From Diogma glabrata (taxonomy: Eukaryota; Arthropoda; Insecta; Diptera; Cylindrotomidae): a DNA stretch of 64,000 bases. A program made the position numbers and the translations under genes. The notes beneath the pieces were generated by a model. The model ran no database searches. It saw nothing but the letters and a program-made list of their open reading frames with translations, and had not been told where the DNA came from. Of the stretch, positions 1-11,354 are shown piece by piece. The first letter of the stretch is position 1. The number at the start of each line of letters is the position of its first letter. Where the stretch lies: assembly GCA_963693315.1 (NCBI GenBank), contig OY856187.1, positions 118,533,536-118,597,535 of the forward strand. Direction: 5' to 3'.

Positions 1-1184
1 CGATCTTTATAATTTTTTTTTTAAATACGCAGAAAAGGCTATATTTGAAAATAATCACTATTTAAATTAGAGCAATAAAGTTATCTTACGTACAAACACT
101 ATAGAAGTGCGTAAACAGTTTTCAATATTTTGGTCCAAAATTTACATGTGACTTTACTTCGTTATTTCAAAGACAAATAAACGTTTTTTTGGGATACAAT
201 TTATGGATTCTTCATACTGAATCAATTTTCTACAAAACTGCATCATTACATTTGTAAATTTTATGTGTCGAAAAAATTACTTATTGCACAAAAAATCCCA
301 CTGTGCGCCGTCTACTTAAACAAAATAGAGGGAAATTTTGAATGAAGAAATTTTCACAAATTAAAAAAAAACACTTTTTCATATGGGATGTTTGGCATCA
401 AATTTCTAGACAATACTTTGTGTGAATTCATAGAATGGGGAATATGTCTATTCTAATTAACATTCTAAGTCACGATTGTATAGTCATTATTGAATTGTAT
501 ATTTATGTTAGACTGCATGAAGAGAATTTAAATTTTTTGGGGATTTTTGAAATCAATTAATGAACTGAAGTAAAGACGTAAGTAAAGGGGTAAATTAATT
601 TTGTATTTTTCGCGGTATTCTCCATTTGACAATTTTATATTTATTATATTGAGTAAAAACTAAACTTGAATAAAATAAAAAAAAAAAAAAATAATGATAG
701 TAAAAATATGTTCATTGACTGAAGTTGAAACCCGTTTTTTAACCCTTTCGAATTGTCGTTATAATGTTATAGTTCATGGTTTGCCCGCACGTCATGTTGT
801 AAATGGGATGGCGTTTTTTTGAATTGAGAACAATATTATTTTGGTCAATAATTCAATAAGTTTAGAAAAAATTAAAAAATTATATTAGAACATAAATATA
901 ATCTACAATTATATTTCTTAATTGTTACATAGTCCATTTCATATTTCTATATTTATCTGTTTTTTATATATGTAATGGAATGGATCATACGTTTAAATAT
1001 ATTAATACATAAAAACATTAGTTACAGCTCAGATATAACATTACAACTTATTCAATTTTTGTACCAAAACCTTCTAGTTAAATTTGATTAAATATATTGG
1101 TAATTATTCGCTTTTTCTGAGACACGATAGTAAAACTAAATTTATTATCACTATCAAAGCCGGAGTTTGTTTAAATTATTAATC
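1..1184. other. AT-rich intergenic DNA, no gene seen
   Basis: No coding region, RNA gene or clear element was found here. About 365-500 is an inverted, diverged copy of the sequence found near 28640-28780 and 31690-31849; the shared landmarks are the GAATTCATAG-type stretch and the CTAAGTCACGA-type stretch. It therefore looks like a fragment of the same interspersed family. Homopolymer A runs occur near 675-690. Confidence 0.5.
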
Positions 1185-2185
1185 CTAATTTTTAACAGAA
1201 TATGCTTGATATATTTGACCAGCTTGTGCTTTAACATGATCCGATGCAGTTTTAGCTGCCTCTTTAATTTTTGTAGCTTTTGCCATAATATTATGATCGG
1301 TGCTGTATAAGCTATTTGAATGTCCAGCTGGAAACATAGAATGTAGTACAAATTCAAAACCAGTTGCCATTTTATTACAATTCTTTTTAAATCTTTCAAC
1401 TCCAAAAGCACGAATAGCACGTGAAAACCCAAATACTTGTGAATCAATCCAAGCCGAACGTATTGCAATTGTTTTACATGGATTCTCTTCTGATATTTTA
1501 TATACAACTTTTTCGGTGACACTCTAGAAGAAAAATTAAGTTTAAAAGATTAACGTAAACTAAACGAAAAATTTACTGTAACTTATTATTTAATTTATTG
1601 TTTACATGTTGCATAATTTTTAAACTAGAGTAAAGAAAATTGTCTGCTTGCCAAGATTGTAATATATTTGGTTGTTATAATTTCAAGTTTGAATAATCAC
1701 ATACAATGAAATTATTACCAGTTAAAATTGTTACCATCTTTGATGTTGTAAAGTGAGTATTTTAGGCAATATAATTTTGTCTATTTATCTAGTAATAATA
1801 TCAATAAACCACAACGGACTTACCATAATCGTTGTAAATGCAATATTCCTCGTATATGTCGTCAAGGTCTTTGTCTTTGGATCACATACAGATTCTTCAA
1901 CAATTTTAACAGATTTTGAATTATAAAATCTTTCACCCCATTTTGGTACATGATTTGTTTTGGTCAATAATCTTTTACTATGTAATTTACCATTACGTAT
2001 TTCCCTTGCAATAGTGTCTTCAGATAAGACATGATGACTAAATATATAAACAAATTAATCAAAAGTTTTGTATTTAATATGTTTTCAATTTACCTTTGAG
2101 GATTTGGATATCGTTTCCAGAATGCTTGCGCAACTTGATCCCAACTAAAATTAAATGTTGTTGATGTTTCGTAATATTTTGCCAT
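1185..2185 (-). CDS. prel: PRELI/MSF1-domain protein (PRELID1-like)
   Basis: Three exons on the minus strand: 2185-2094, 2037-1824 and 1523-1185, with GT-AG introns at 2093-2038 and 1823-1524. They join in phase to give about 214 residues, the usual PRELID1 size. The start is the ATG at 2185, giving MAKYYETS, followed by the family hallmark SWDQV...FWKRYPNP. Exon 2 carries the RLLTKTN and WGERF motifs, and exon 3 carries the RSAWID...FGFSRAI block, all typical of the PRELI/MSF1 domain that fills the protein. Known family role: intermembrane-space phospholipid transfer (phosphatidic acid) together with a TRIAP1/Mdm35 partner, supporting cardiolipin synthesis. A lysine- and alanine-rich tail follows the domain. 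Nothing looks broken. The gene stands alone, upstream of a repeat-rich tract. The symbol is taken from the Drosophila homologue and could instead be another PRELID paralogue. Confidence 0.85.
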
Positions 2186-2849
2186 GTTTCCTTCACGGAT
2201 ATATTTTCGCATGTAGAAATTTAATTAATTTTTTATCACTTAAACTTATCTTATGTTATTAAGTTAAATTTTAAATAATTTTTTACACAACATTTCGTTA
2301 ATTTTGATCTGGATTAGGAAAATATTAAATATTTTTTTCTGATTAGATAAAAATAGAATGAAAGAACGAACAAAAATTGAGGTTATGTGTTCTAATTAAA
2401 AAATTAAAATCAATTCCTCTCTTTTCTTTTATATTAAAATTATTGAATTCCATTTAATAAATAATGTGAATACGTTAACGATTTTAATGGTTGATTGAAC
2501 AAAAGAAATTTAGTAATTTTAATACATTTTTTTAACATAAATTTAAAGTTTCTCTCGATCTATTTAGCAAAATACAATTTTATGTCAAAATTTGAAAACA
2601 TTAAAATTTGACATAACGAAAATTACTTTTGGGCGGATGTACGGAAAAGAAAATGGAAACATGATTTTAAATTTTTTATTGTTTTGTTATTGTACAAATG
2701 AATGGTGTATTTTTTCATTGAAGTCTAGATTTTTCCAAATAAAAAAACTTTTAGGATTATGAGTCACTAGAACTGAATGTATTCAATTAAATAGAAGGAA
2801 AAATTGCTTTGAACAGCAAAAGATCTGTAACTATATTTTATCTCAATTC
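2186..2849. other. Upstream/intergenic DNA of the PRELI-like gene
   Basis: AT-rich sequence with no recognisable gene. The promoter of the minus-strand PRELI-like gene should lie at its left edge, but I see no convincing TATA box or initiator. Confidence 0.4.
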
Positions 2850-2925
2850 CAGTTCGGGGATCGGAACCGGCGTCCTGAATCCTGATCAGAGTTTATGGTT
2901 AACCATTTAAGCGACGAGATAAAAA
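2850..2925 (-). repeat. tRNA-like SINE head (degenerate)
   Basis: Read on the minus strand, this has an A-box-like TTAAATGGTTAACC and, about 35 bp on, a B-box-like GGTTCCGATCC. This is the layout of a pol III internal promoter. The segment cannot fold into a good full cloverleaf by eye, so I read it as the tRNA-derived head of a SINE and not as a working tRNA gene. Confidence 0.35.
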
Positions 2926-2944
2926 TTGGTTTTTGGACGGCAAA

Positions 2945-3475
2945 AAACAATGCATATTGCCATATGCAAAAAAATAGGAGATTTTGATTAAACTTTTTTT
3001 ATAGTTTTATTTTAATAGATATCGTTAAATATTTTTTATATTGTGTTTTAATTTCAAAATGGCTGTATAAGTTCATTTATTTTTTTCTGTGCTAAGAAAA
3101 ACAAGCAGGCCTGCGAGTTTTGACCACTATCAAAACCTCCGATATTCCTTCAAGCCCAATTCATTGACGCCATATTAAAAAAAAACAATGAACATATGGC
3201 AATGTGGACAACATGTGCACAACATGGGATTAGTGTTTTTGATTAAATTTTTTGAATTTCTTTTATACGGAGTTATATTTTTCTAGATGGCATTAAGGCG
3301 ATTTTTTGAATTTTTTTTATATTATTATTATTTATTACTTTACATGATGGCAAACACATTGATTATATTATTGATTATTGATTATTATATTGAGTTTTAA
3401 TTTCAAAATGGCGCTACAACTTCACGATTTTTTGTGTTAAAAACATTGAATAAATATCCATTGAATAAATATCTA
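2945..3475 (+). repeat. Two copies of interspersed repeat family A
   Basis: Family A is recognised by ordered blocks: CGATATTCCTTCAAGCCC, a GCCATATT(A)n block, GCATATGGCAATG or its complement, TTTTTGATTAAATTTTTTGA, AGATGGCGTTA, AATTTCAAAATGGCGCTAC and TTCACGATTTTT. A first copy ends near 3115 and a second runs about 3135-3450. No ORF is carried. Complete copies elsewhere in the window suggest a ~250-bp element whose ends are inverted TCAAAACCYCCGATAT motifs, so a small non-autonomous DNA transposon is likely. Confidence 0.6.
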
Positions 3476-3484
3476 AAGCCGTGC

Positions 3485-4122
3485 ATTTATAGCTATTTTA
3501 AAGCTAAATATAAATAATCTTGAAGTCACTCAACAGCAATTGGATGATTAAAATCCGGTGAATAATAAAATAATATAATTATATAATGCTCCTCCTAATT
3601 GCGTATCAATTCCACAGCGACTCTTTACAAATTCATTACAACTTTGATTAAAATGAATTTAACATCAATTTGATCGAAACTCCACAATATTGAATCAAAC
3701 ATATAACATAACAATAATTTATATTTTAATTCACCATTACAATTTAAAATGTTCAGATCAATTAGATCTTTTTAAATGAAGAATTATTTAAATTTTAATT
3801 CACAAATACAGTTTAAAATGTTCATTATAATTGATCTTTTTCTTTAAAATCAAAACTGTATATATTAGTTTTTATTTCAGCAAAATATAATAGGAAACTT
3901 TTATTGCGGGAAAACTTTTTATAAATAACGCAAAACGTGAACTTAATTTAAAATTGCGGAAAAACTTTTTTATATCTAACGCAAAACGAGAACTTAATTT
4001 TTATTGCGGAAAAATTAGAATGAATAAAAATTTTGTTTTTCTTTTTAATAATCAGTAACATAAAAAACATCGCCAACTCAATTTTAATTTTTTAAAATTT
4101 AATTAAAATGTTCGCCACCACA
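3485..4122 (-). repeat. 3' LTR of the gypsy element
   Basis: Matches 8589-9220 nearly base for base. The visible differences are a short indel near 3775, a few single bases, and a TGG repeat difference at the outer edge. On the minus strand it starts TGTGG and ends TATAAAT. Confidence 0.85.
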
Positions 4123-4131
4123 CTCCCCCCT
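4123..4131 (-). other. Polypurine tract of the gypsy element
   Basis: AGGGGGGAG on the minus strand directly abuts the TG start of the 3' LTR, the expected plus-strand priming site. Confidence 0.7.
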
Positions 4132-4161
4132 AGTGCCATCGAAGATGGGACGATATAGAAA

Positions 4162-7100
4162 TTATTGTGCTACGGCACGAAGGAAACGAACAGGGGTACG
4201 AGTGGTTCTACCTGCTCGCGTAATTGTAGATGCAGGGTGGAATAGTTGTGTTTGAGGAATAAGATTAAATCTGACCTTCTTAGTTGAAACATTCGCTTTA
4301 GCGTCGCGTTTCCTCGCATCTTCAGAGGTAGAAGGGAAAGACGAGGATGTGTCCGGAAGATAAAGTCCAATCTGTAGAAGACGAAGTTTCGTCTGCGCGA
4401 CTGAGATCAGTACTCAAAGTAGGTGAGTTTTGAGTTAGGTCATCTTCAGATTTTTCCCTAAAGCAAGGTTTGAATCTGTCGATGGAAACTCGAATATGTT
4501 GACCTTTGCGGTCAATAACGAAATTTTTATCATCGCGACTGATGACTTGGAAAGGACATTCGTATGGAGGTTGATGAGATTTAAGTACTAAGTCAGTACG
4601 CAAGAAGACATGCGAACAAGACTCGAGAGCTTTGGAGACGAAAATTTTAGGAGAAGTGTGTCTTGACGCAATAGAGGGACGAAGGTGGTTGAAATGTTGT
4701 TTCAATTGAGAAACGAAATCAGATTGAGGAGTAGAAGTGGAGTTTTCGGTAAAGAATTCACCAGGAAGACGGATGTTAGTACCGTAGACGAGCTCTGCCG
4801 ATGAAGATTGGAAATCTTCACGGAAAGTGGTTCGTAAACCTAGTAGTATTGATGGTAATATTCGCGTCCAGTCCGTCCTGTCGTAGGCCATTATTGCGGA
4901 TTTTAGAGTTCGGTGCCAACGTTCGATGAGGCCGTTAAGTTTAGGATTGTAACTTGTAGTTCGTTTACGTTCGAAACCGATTAGTTTTGACAACTCGTTA
5001 AAGAGATTGGATTCGAATTGGGAGCCCTGATCAGTGACGATTACTGAAGGTACACCGAAACGAGAAATCCAATTGGAGTAGAGAGCTGATGCTACCGTTT
5101 CAGCTGTGATATCCGAGATAGGAATGGCTTCAGGCCATCGAGTATAACGGTCAATAATTATGACACAATAGCGTTTGTCCTCTGAGGTAGGAAGTGGACC
5201 AATAATGTCCATGTGAATCTCGGAAAATCTTTGAGAAGTGGAAGGATAGTTACCTAAAGGAGATTGAGTATGGCGAGAAACTTTTGCCTTTTGGCAAGCC
5301 AGGCAGTTCTAAGCCATTTGTCGTACATCCTTTTTAATGGATGGCCAAATGACTTTTTCAGTAAGGACTTTGACAGAACTGTGGACTCCTGGGTGAGATA
5401 AATTATGGAGACTAATGAAAACAGATTGACGAAATTGCTTTGGAATAAAAGGTCGTGGATTACCAGAAGAGGTATCACATAAAATAGTTTTGGCATTAGA
5501 ATTGCCAAACGATACTGGAAAGGATCGGAATTGAAGTGTGGGTCTAGTGTCCACTAATTCCTTTAGTTCGTTATCGTTGAACTGAGCGTCAGCAATTTCG
5601 TCGTAATTAATGTTTTCTGGAATCGATATTTGCTCGACACGAGAAAGTGTATCGGCAACTACATTATCAATTCCAGAAATGTGGCGAATATCAGTCGTGA
5701 ATTGACTGATAAAATCTAGATGGCGGAATTGGCGAGGACTAGCTTTGGCAGGGTTCTGCGACAAAGCGTAAATGAGTGGCTTATGATCGGTAAAGAGCGT
5801 GAAGGTTCTACCTTCAAGGAGATAACGAAAGTGTTTGATTGCAGAGTAAGCTGCAAGGAGTTCGCGATCATAAGCGCTGTATTTCTGTTGCGTTTCATCG
5901 AGTCGCACAGAGAAGAAACTAAGTGGTGTCCAACAGTCGTTAATTTTTTGTTGGACAACAGCGCCAATTGCCTTATCGGAAGCGTCGACCATTACGGCAA
6001 GTTGGGCAGAGTGTAAGGGGTGAGAAAGAATTGTTGCCTCACTGAGTTGCCGCTTGCATAAGTCGAAGGCTTGAATGGCGTCTTCGGACCATTGAATGAC
6101 ACGTTTGTCATTCTTTTTGGAACCTTTAAGGAAATCGTTGAGGATAGCTTGATTGCCACCAGCGTGAGGAATGAATCGGCGGTAGAAGTTAATCATTCCG
6201 AGAAAACGACGGAGTTGCATAACTGTTTCAGGACGTTCGAAACGATTGATAGCATCGACACGTTCAGGAGTAGGTTTGATTCCAGATGAATCAATAGAAT
6301 GTCCGAGAAAGTCAACGTTGGTTTTAGCAAAGTTGCATTTATCAACGTTGATAATGAGACCAGCGTCGGAAAGACGCTCAAAAACAGTCCTTAGATGTTT
6401 GAGGTGTTCCTCAAAGGTTTCAGAAGCAATAAGGAGGTCATCTATGTAGATGAAACAGAAATTTAGGTCTCGGAGAAGAGAATGCATAAACCGTTGGAAG
6501 GATTGCGCAGAGTTTCGCAATCCGAAAGTCATTCGAACGAATTCGAAGAGTCCGAACGGAGTTGAAATTGCAGTTTTTGCAATATCGCGCTCATCAATAG
6601 GAATTTGATGATATGCGCGGACAAGATCGATAGTGGAGAAAAATTTGCATCCATGAAGCTGATGCGAAAAATCCTGAATATGTGGAATAGGATAATTATC
6701 AGGAATAGTGACATTGTTAAGAGAGCGGTAGTCACCGCAAGGTCTCCACTCGCCGTTCTTCTTTTTGGCGAGGTGGAGAGGAGAGGACCAAGGGCTTTTT
6801 GACGGTCGGCAAATGCCTTGCGACAACATAATGTCGAATTCCGTCTTTGCGATGGCCAATTTGTCAGGAGCTAATCGTCGGTACTTACAAGCGACGGGAG
6901 GACCGTGAGTTAAGGATACCTCTAATTTGAATATCAACCGTATCATTATTGATTGTTGTTAGCGAGAGCGTTGGAGAAGTGGAGATTTTGGCGAGAGTGA
7001 ACAAGGATGTTAGTGGATCGACGAGGCGTCGATTTTTAACGTCCACTAGGAGACCATACTTGTTCAAGAAATCAGCTCCAAGAATAGGGATGGTAACATT

Positions 7101-7397
7101 GGCGATAACAAAGGTCTGACAGAACACACGTCTGAGACCAATGTTTAGAGTAAGAGTTTTGTTACCATATGTACTAACAGGAGTGGCTTTAGCAGCGTAG
7201 AGAGTGAAAGCTGATTTCTTCGAGAGTTTTTCCTCTGTTGTTGCGGGGAGAACTGACACTTCGGCACCTGTGTCAACCAAGAATTGTCGACGGGAGTTGA
7301 TATCAAATATCAAGAGGCGTAGTTTGGAGAAGCTATCATCCCACGCCGCCTCATGTGATGAGCTTAAAAGTTTTTTGGAGAAGAAAATTTTGGGCAA
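4162..7397 (-). pseudogene. gypsy pol: protease, RT, RNase H, integrase (broken)
   Basis: The domains run in the normal order on the minus strand. Protease (7397-6885) has VDTGAEVSVLP and LGADFL. The reverse transcriptase and RNase H reading frame (6946-5309) has a [12 protein letters not shown] block, FSTIDL, the catalytic FIYIDD, FLGH, and the RNase H motifs VDASDKA and TDHKPL. Integrase (about 5300-4322) has LACQKAKV from the zinc finger, [16 protein letters not shown] and GLIERWHR, so the DDE residues are present. The C-terminal tail, ending VRFLRAVAQ at 4162, is in another frame. Lesions: a deletion and frame change between protease and RT near 6900-6950; an in-frame TAG at about 5309, where the family has a tryptophan before the integrase zinc finger; and a frameshift near 4300. 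The catalytic residues survive, but no continuous polyprotein can be made. Confidence 0.85.
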
Positions 7398-8336
7398 AAT
7401 AATTTGCGATCGGGGTCACATTTGCGTGCGTCATCCCCGTAAGTGTGATGGTAATAACATATACCATCGAACATTTGAGTGCGCGACTTGGAACGAGGTC
7501 GCGCGGAAGATTGATTAGGGCGATTGGGGCGATTATGCCGAAAATTGTTATAGTCGTTTCGATCCTTGGATCTACTCGGACTACTAGGGAAGGGTCGAGA
7601 AGAAGATTTGTGCTGCAAGGCATTCAGCAGCTGTGCGTGTTGGGTCTACAATTCTTGATATCGCAGAGCACAGACCTTGTCCTCACTGGAGGAAGAAGTA
7701 GAAGAAGTGGCAGGACTATCTACCGCACTTAGGTTAGGACCAACTAATGTGGCAAAAATTCTGTCAGCTATCTCAGCAGTCTTTGGCAAGTCAGCCTTGA
7801 CTACTGCGATAGCGGTACGCACAGCCTGTGGGATTTTATCCTCCCAAAGAATTTTCAACATCTTTTCATATACTAAACCTTGGGATTCAGCAGTTAAATC
7901 CCGAAGAAATTGTGAGGGCTTTTTATCCCCAAGTTCCATACCGCAGAGCACGTTGCGCAAGCGATCAGAAGGGCTGCTTGATAAGCGGTCTGGAAGAGCC
8001 TCTTTTAGCTTATCATAAGGATTAACCGTATCTGGTTGGGAAATAATGTCTCTTACCAGCGTAGCGGGTTATTGCGTTAATTTGGGGAACGGATGTTGGA
8101 GAAAATATTTCAACCGAACTTGCAGGTGGCGGTTTTGAAGAGGAAGGTGTAGATTGTGAAGCAGAGGTTTGATGGAGTTGCATTCTGGCAAATGCAGCTT
8201 CCATTCGTTCATCTAATATCTTGTCAAGCTGCTCTTGCGTTACCGTGAAGGTCTGAGCAGCTTGTTCCTGTTCAAGTTCGATTAAATTGGGTGGGTCGCT
8301 CGCAGACATTACTGAAGTGGGCAAGGAGGACGGCAA
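7364..8336 (-). pseudogene. gypsy gag (internally deleted, broken)
   Basis: The N-terminal part (8336-8022) is acidic and glutamine-rich. It ends abruptly in a frame change near 8050, after which a second frame gives VRDIISQ, NPYDKLKEAL and LCGMELGDKKPSQFLRDL, the usual capsid C-terminal half of this group. The capsid segment normally between them appears deleted. An in-frame stop follows at about 7646. The same frame then continues to an arginine- and serine-rich stretch and a C-x2-H-type finger (CYYHHTYGDDARKC and a further C), ending at 7364. So there are one deletion with frameshift and one nonsense lesion. Gag would form the particle and bind RNA; this copy could not. Confidence 0.75.
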
Positions 8337-8572
8337 CGAGGTAGAAGAATGTTGCAGCCAATAAAAATTCTAGTGCGTGTGGGTTGGCAATCACAAATGC
8401 GCAGATTGCAACCAACAACGTTAACAATACAACAAAAATTTCCCTTAATATGCACAATTTTTAAAAATTTTAAAACAAAATCAATTAAGCAACTACTTTA
8501 AATTTAGAGAAAAAATTAATTAAATAATAAATTTGATACTTGATAAAGTTGAATCTTCTGTACGTTGTCCTT

Positions 8573-8588
8573 AGTCGGATGGTCACCA
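8573..8588 (-). other. Primer binding site of the gypsy element
   Basis: Immediately inside the 5' LTR the minus strand reads TGGTGACC and then ATCCGACT. The first eight bases match what is expected for the 3' end of tRNA-Trp, the primer of the CsRn1/Kabuki clade. The following bases do not fit as well, so the tRNA assignment is tentative. Confidence 0.55.
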
Positions 8589-9220
8589 ATTTATAGCTAT
8601 TTTAAAGCTAAATATAAATAATCTTGAAGTCACTCAACAGCAATTGGATGATTAAAATCCGGTGAATAATAAAATAATATAATTATATAATGCTCCTCCT
8701 AATTGCGTATCAATTCCACAGCGACTCTTTACAAATTCATTACAACTTTGATTAAAATGAATTTAACATCAATTTGATCGAAACTCCACAATATTGAATC
8801 AAACATATAACATAACAATAATTTATATTTTAATTCACCATTACAATTTAAAATGTTCAGATCAATTAGATCTTTTTAAAAAAATTATTTAAATTTTAAT
8901 TCACAAATACAGTTTGAAATGTTCATTATAATTGATCTTTTTCTTTAAAATCAAAACTGTATATATTAGTTTTTATTTCAGCAAAATATAATAGGAAACT
9001 TTTATTGCGGGAAAACTTTTTATAAATAACGCAAAACGTGAACTTAATTTAAAATTGCGGAAAAACTTTTTTATATCTAACGCAAAACGAGAACTTAATT
9101 TTTATTGCGGAAAAATTAGAATGAATAAAAATTTTGTTTTTCTTTTTAATAATCAGTAACATAAAAAACATCGCCAACTCAATTTTAATTTTTTAAAATT
9201 TAATTAAAATGTTCGCCACA
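8589..9220 (-). repeat. 5' LTR of the gypsy element
   Basis: 632-bp partner of 3485-4122. The boundary at 8589 is set by the adjoining primer binding site and the one at 9220 by the return of foldback-element sequence (CATTCACAT). About 240 bp of leader (8337-8572) separates it from gag. Confidence 0.85.
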
Positions 9221-9834
9221 CATTCACATAAAACAGAAACAGAAACCGAATTTCATACAAATTTGACAGCAACAGAAACCCAATTTAGAAACAGAAACTG
9301 AAAATTCGTCTGTTTTGTCTGGATCAGAAACAATTAAAATTTAATTGTTTCTGGTCCAGAAACTGTCACGTGACCGTATTATTTTAAATTTATGTAACGG
9401 GATTGTACATTATTTTAAGAAATAAATATTTGGTCAAAAATAATTTACGTTGAATTCAGCTCGATTTTTTTTGAGTGGATATTATTATGTGCGATAACGA
9501 AAAAAATAAATTTCTTCTTCACTATACAATACAAAATTGTGTTATTTTTTTATTTATATGAATGAAAAATAAAATACACAGTTTATTGAATTACAATATT
9601 TTTTTTATATTAATATAATTTTTTCAATTTTAATTGGGTTAAATATATATGGATTGGGTTAAATATATATATTTTAATTTTGGCATATATAATATAATAT
9701 GACAGCTGCCATCTTAAAATTCGGTTTCTGTTTCTGTTTTATTATTCACCACCGTCAACCAAATTAGAAACAGAAACAGAAACAGAAACTGAAAATTTTC
9801 AGTTTCTATTTCTGTTTTATGTGAATGCACGGCA

Positions 9835-10505
9835 CCAATGTCGTTGTCAATAACTGTTATTGAAAAGGTTATTGAATTGAAACCATTATTTGGTTTCAAT
9901 ACAAAATATAAATAAAAATCGGGGTGGTTTTAATTTCATATTAATTTTATTTTCATATATTTTATTTAAAAAAACGGTTACATATTTACATTTAAACTTA
10001 TATTGAATTTATATTTTAAAAAATCAACAATTATATATTTTTATGAAATTGAAATATGTACATATATAAATTTAATTTTAGGTTATAGATTAGTTGGCAC
10101 TATATAATATAAATATTAAAAAATTATGCACATATTTCTTATATATAAAAAAAATTAACATATGACTGTTAAGATTTTTGTTTTATATAACAATATTAAT
10201 TTTATAATACACCTTAATTTTATAATATAATAATTTTATCACTTCATTTATATAAATTACAATTCACAACACAGTCATCACTTTTGAAATTTGACAAAAT
10301 GTCTGACTTTTGCTTACAAAAGTGAGACAGCGCACCCAGATAACAATTTATAGTTTTTTCTTTGTTCTGCTGGTCGATAACAACATCAATAACGGTTGTT
10401 ATCGGTATTGGATTTTTAACTGGGCTTTGTTTATTTTAATCGATAGGTCCCAAGTATAACAAGATGGAACTCAAATTTGAGTTCCATTTTTTTAATACAA
10501 CTTAA
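9835..10505. other. AT-rich intergenic DNA with a short palindromic motif
   Basis: No gene seen. Around 10463-10490 GGAACTCAAATTTGAGTTCC is a perfect 20-bp palindrome, adjacent to TTTAATACAACTTA. The latter recurs at 11427 and 12012, so 10460-10505 is the left part of a repeat interrupted by the element at 10506-11351. Confidence 0.4.
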
Positions 10506-11351
10506 GCGTGGTTTACACGATGCGAGCTACTGGCGTGCGAGTAGACAGTAACTCGCATGTTCACTCGCCTCACAAAAATCGAACAGTAGATGTACTCGCC
10601 TGTACTGTTCACACGATGACAGTTACTTGCCAATTGTATGCAAGTTGATTATTAAAAGAATTTGACAGTACGTATTTGAAAATATAACTGGATAGTGAGA
10701 TTTAATTTTATGTCCGTGCATAGTAATACTTGTTTCATTTTTATTTTATTTAAATTTAAAAACTATAAAATACATTTTATTTCTAAAACATTTAATTTAT
10801 TTTATTTATTTATTATTTAATTTATTTTATTTTATTTATTCGAGCATGCTGAAGACGGTTTGCAACATTGGAATGAACATATATTTAAATTAGGTTCTTC
10901 CCCGAGTGGTGGATTTCGCAACTGGCACTGTGATATTATCATCATTAAATACTTTATATATATTATTAATAAATTTAACAAAATATGTATACAAAATTTA
11001 TAAAAACGTAACAAAATAAAAATACCTATATTCTAAATTAAATTATATATATTCCAACGATTTGTTTGACAACCTATTTTATTTTCGAAAACGTTTTGAT
11101 TTTGTTTGTTTTTCTCACAAAATTAATACAAAAATGAAAATAAGCATAAAAAAAAGTCGAAATAATCCGAATGCAATACGATTTACTTTTTTCAATGTGG
11201 AGGGGAAAGGCAAGTGGCAAGTAAAAACAAAATATGTTGTAGTAACTCGCCTACCAGTAGCTCGCCTTGTGTGTTCACACGATGCCAGTAACTGTACTAC
11301 AGTAACTCGCCTGTTCAACTCGCACGTTTACTCGCCTCGTGTAAACTAGGC
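10506..11351. mobile_element. TIR element G1 (~846 bp)
   Basis: The ends are 21-bp imperfect inverted repeats: GCGTGGTTTACACGATGCGA on the left, and on the right the complement of GCCTAGTTTACACGAGGCGA. Many scattered ACTCGC and GCGAGT motifs lie just inside both ends, typical of subterminal transposase-binding repeats. The centre is AT-rich without a credible transposase. Non-autonomous. Confidence 0.65.
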
Positions 11352-11354
11352 ATT

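Larger units (their letters stand above)
3485..9220 (-). mobile_element. Ty3/gypsy LTR retrotransposon, CsRn1/Kabuki-like, defective
   Basis: A complete LTR-gag-pol-LTR structure of about 5.7 kb on the minus strand. It has ~635-bp LTRs, a TGG-type primer binding site, a G-rich polypurine tract, gag, protease, reverse transcriptase, RNase H and integrase. The primer site starts TGGTGACC, as expected for tRNA-Trp priming. The Gag zinc finger is an atypical C-H-C-C form instead of CCHC. Both are known traits of the CsRn1/Kabuki clade. No env is seen. Several stops, frameshifts and deletions disable the coding region, yet the LTRs are almost identical. It sits inside the TIR of the foldback element at 3478-9834. 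Confidence 0.85.
3478..9834. mobile_element. Foldback/TIR element F1 split by the gypsy insertion
   Basis: The sequence left of the LTR retrotransposon ends GCCGTGCAT (3478-3486). The sequence right of it begins CATTCACATAAAACAG (9221 on). The far end near 9817-9834 reads TTTTATGTGAATGCACGGC, which is the inverted complement. Joined, the element is about 620 bp with TIRs that continue into purine-rich CAGAAACAGAAAC tracts (9234-9310 and 9720-9810). No ORF is visible. No clear target-site duplication was found for the element itself. Confidence 0.7.

Noticed and set aside
2850..2925. Functional tRNA gene
   Set aside because: A and B boxes are present but no full cloverleaf or acceptor stem could be formed by eye; SINE-like instead.
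3485..9220. Endogenous retrovirus with env (errantivirus)
   Set aside because: No third ORF between integrase and the 3' LTR; the integrase C-terminal frame ends only ~30 bp before the polypurine tract.
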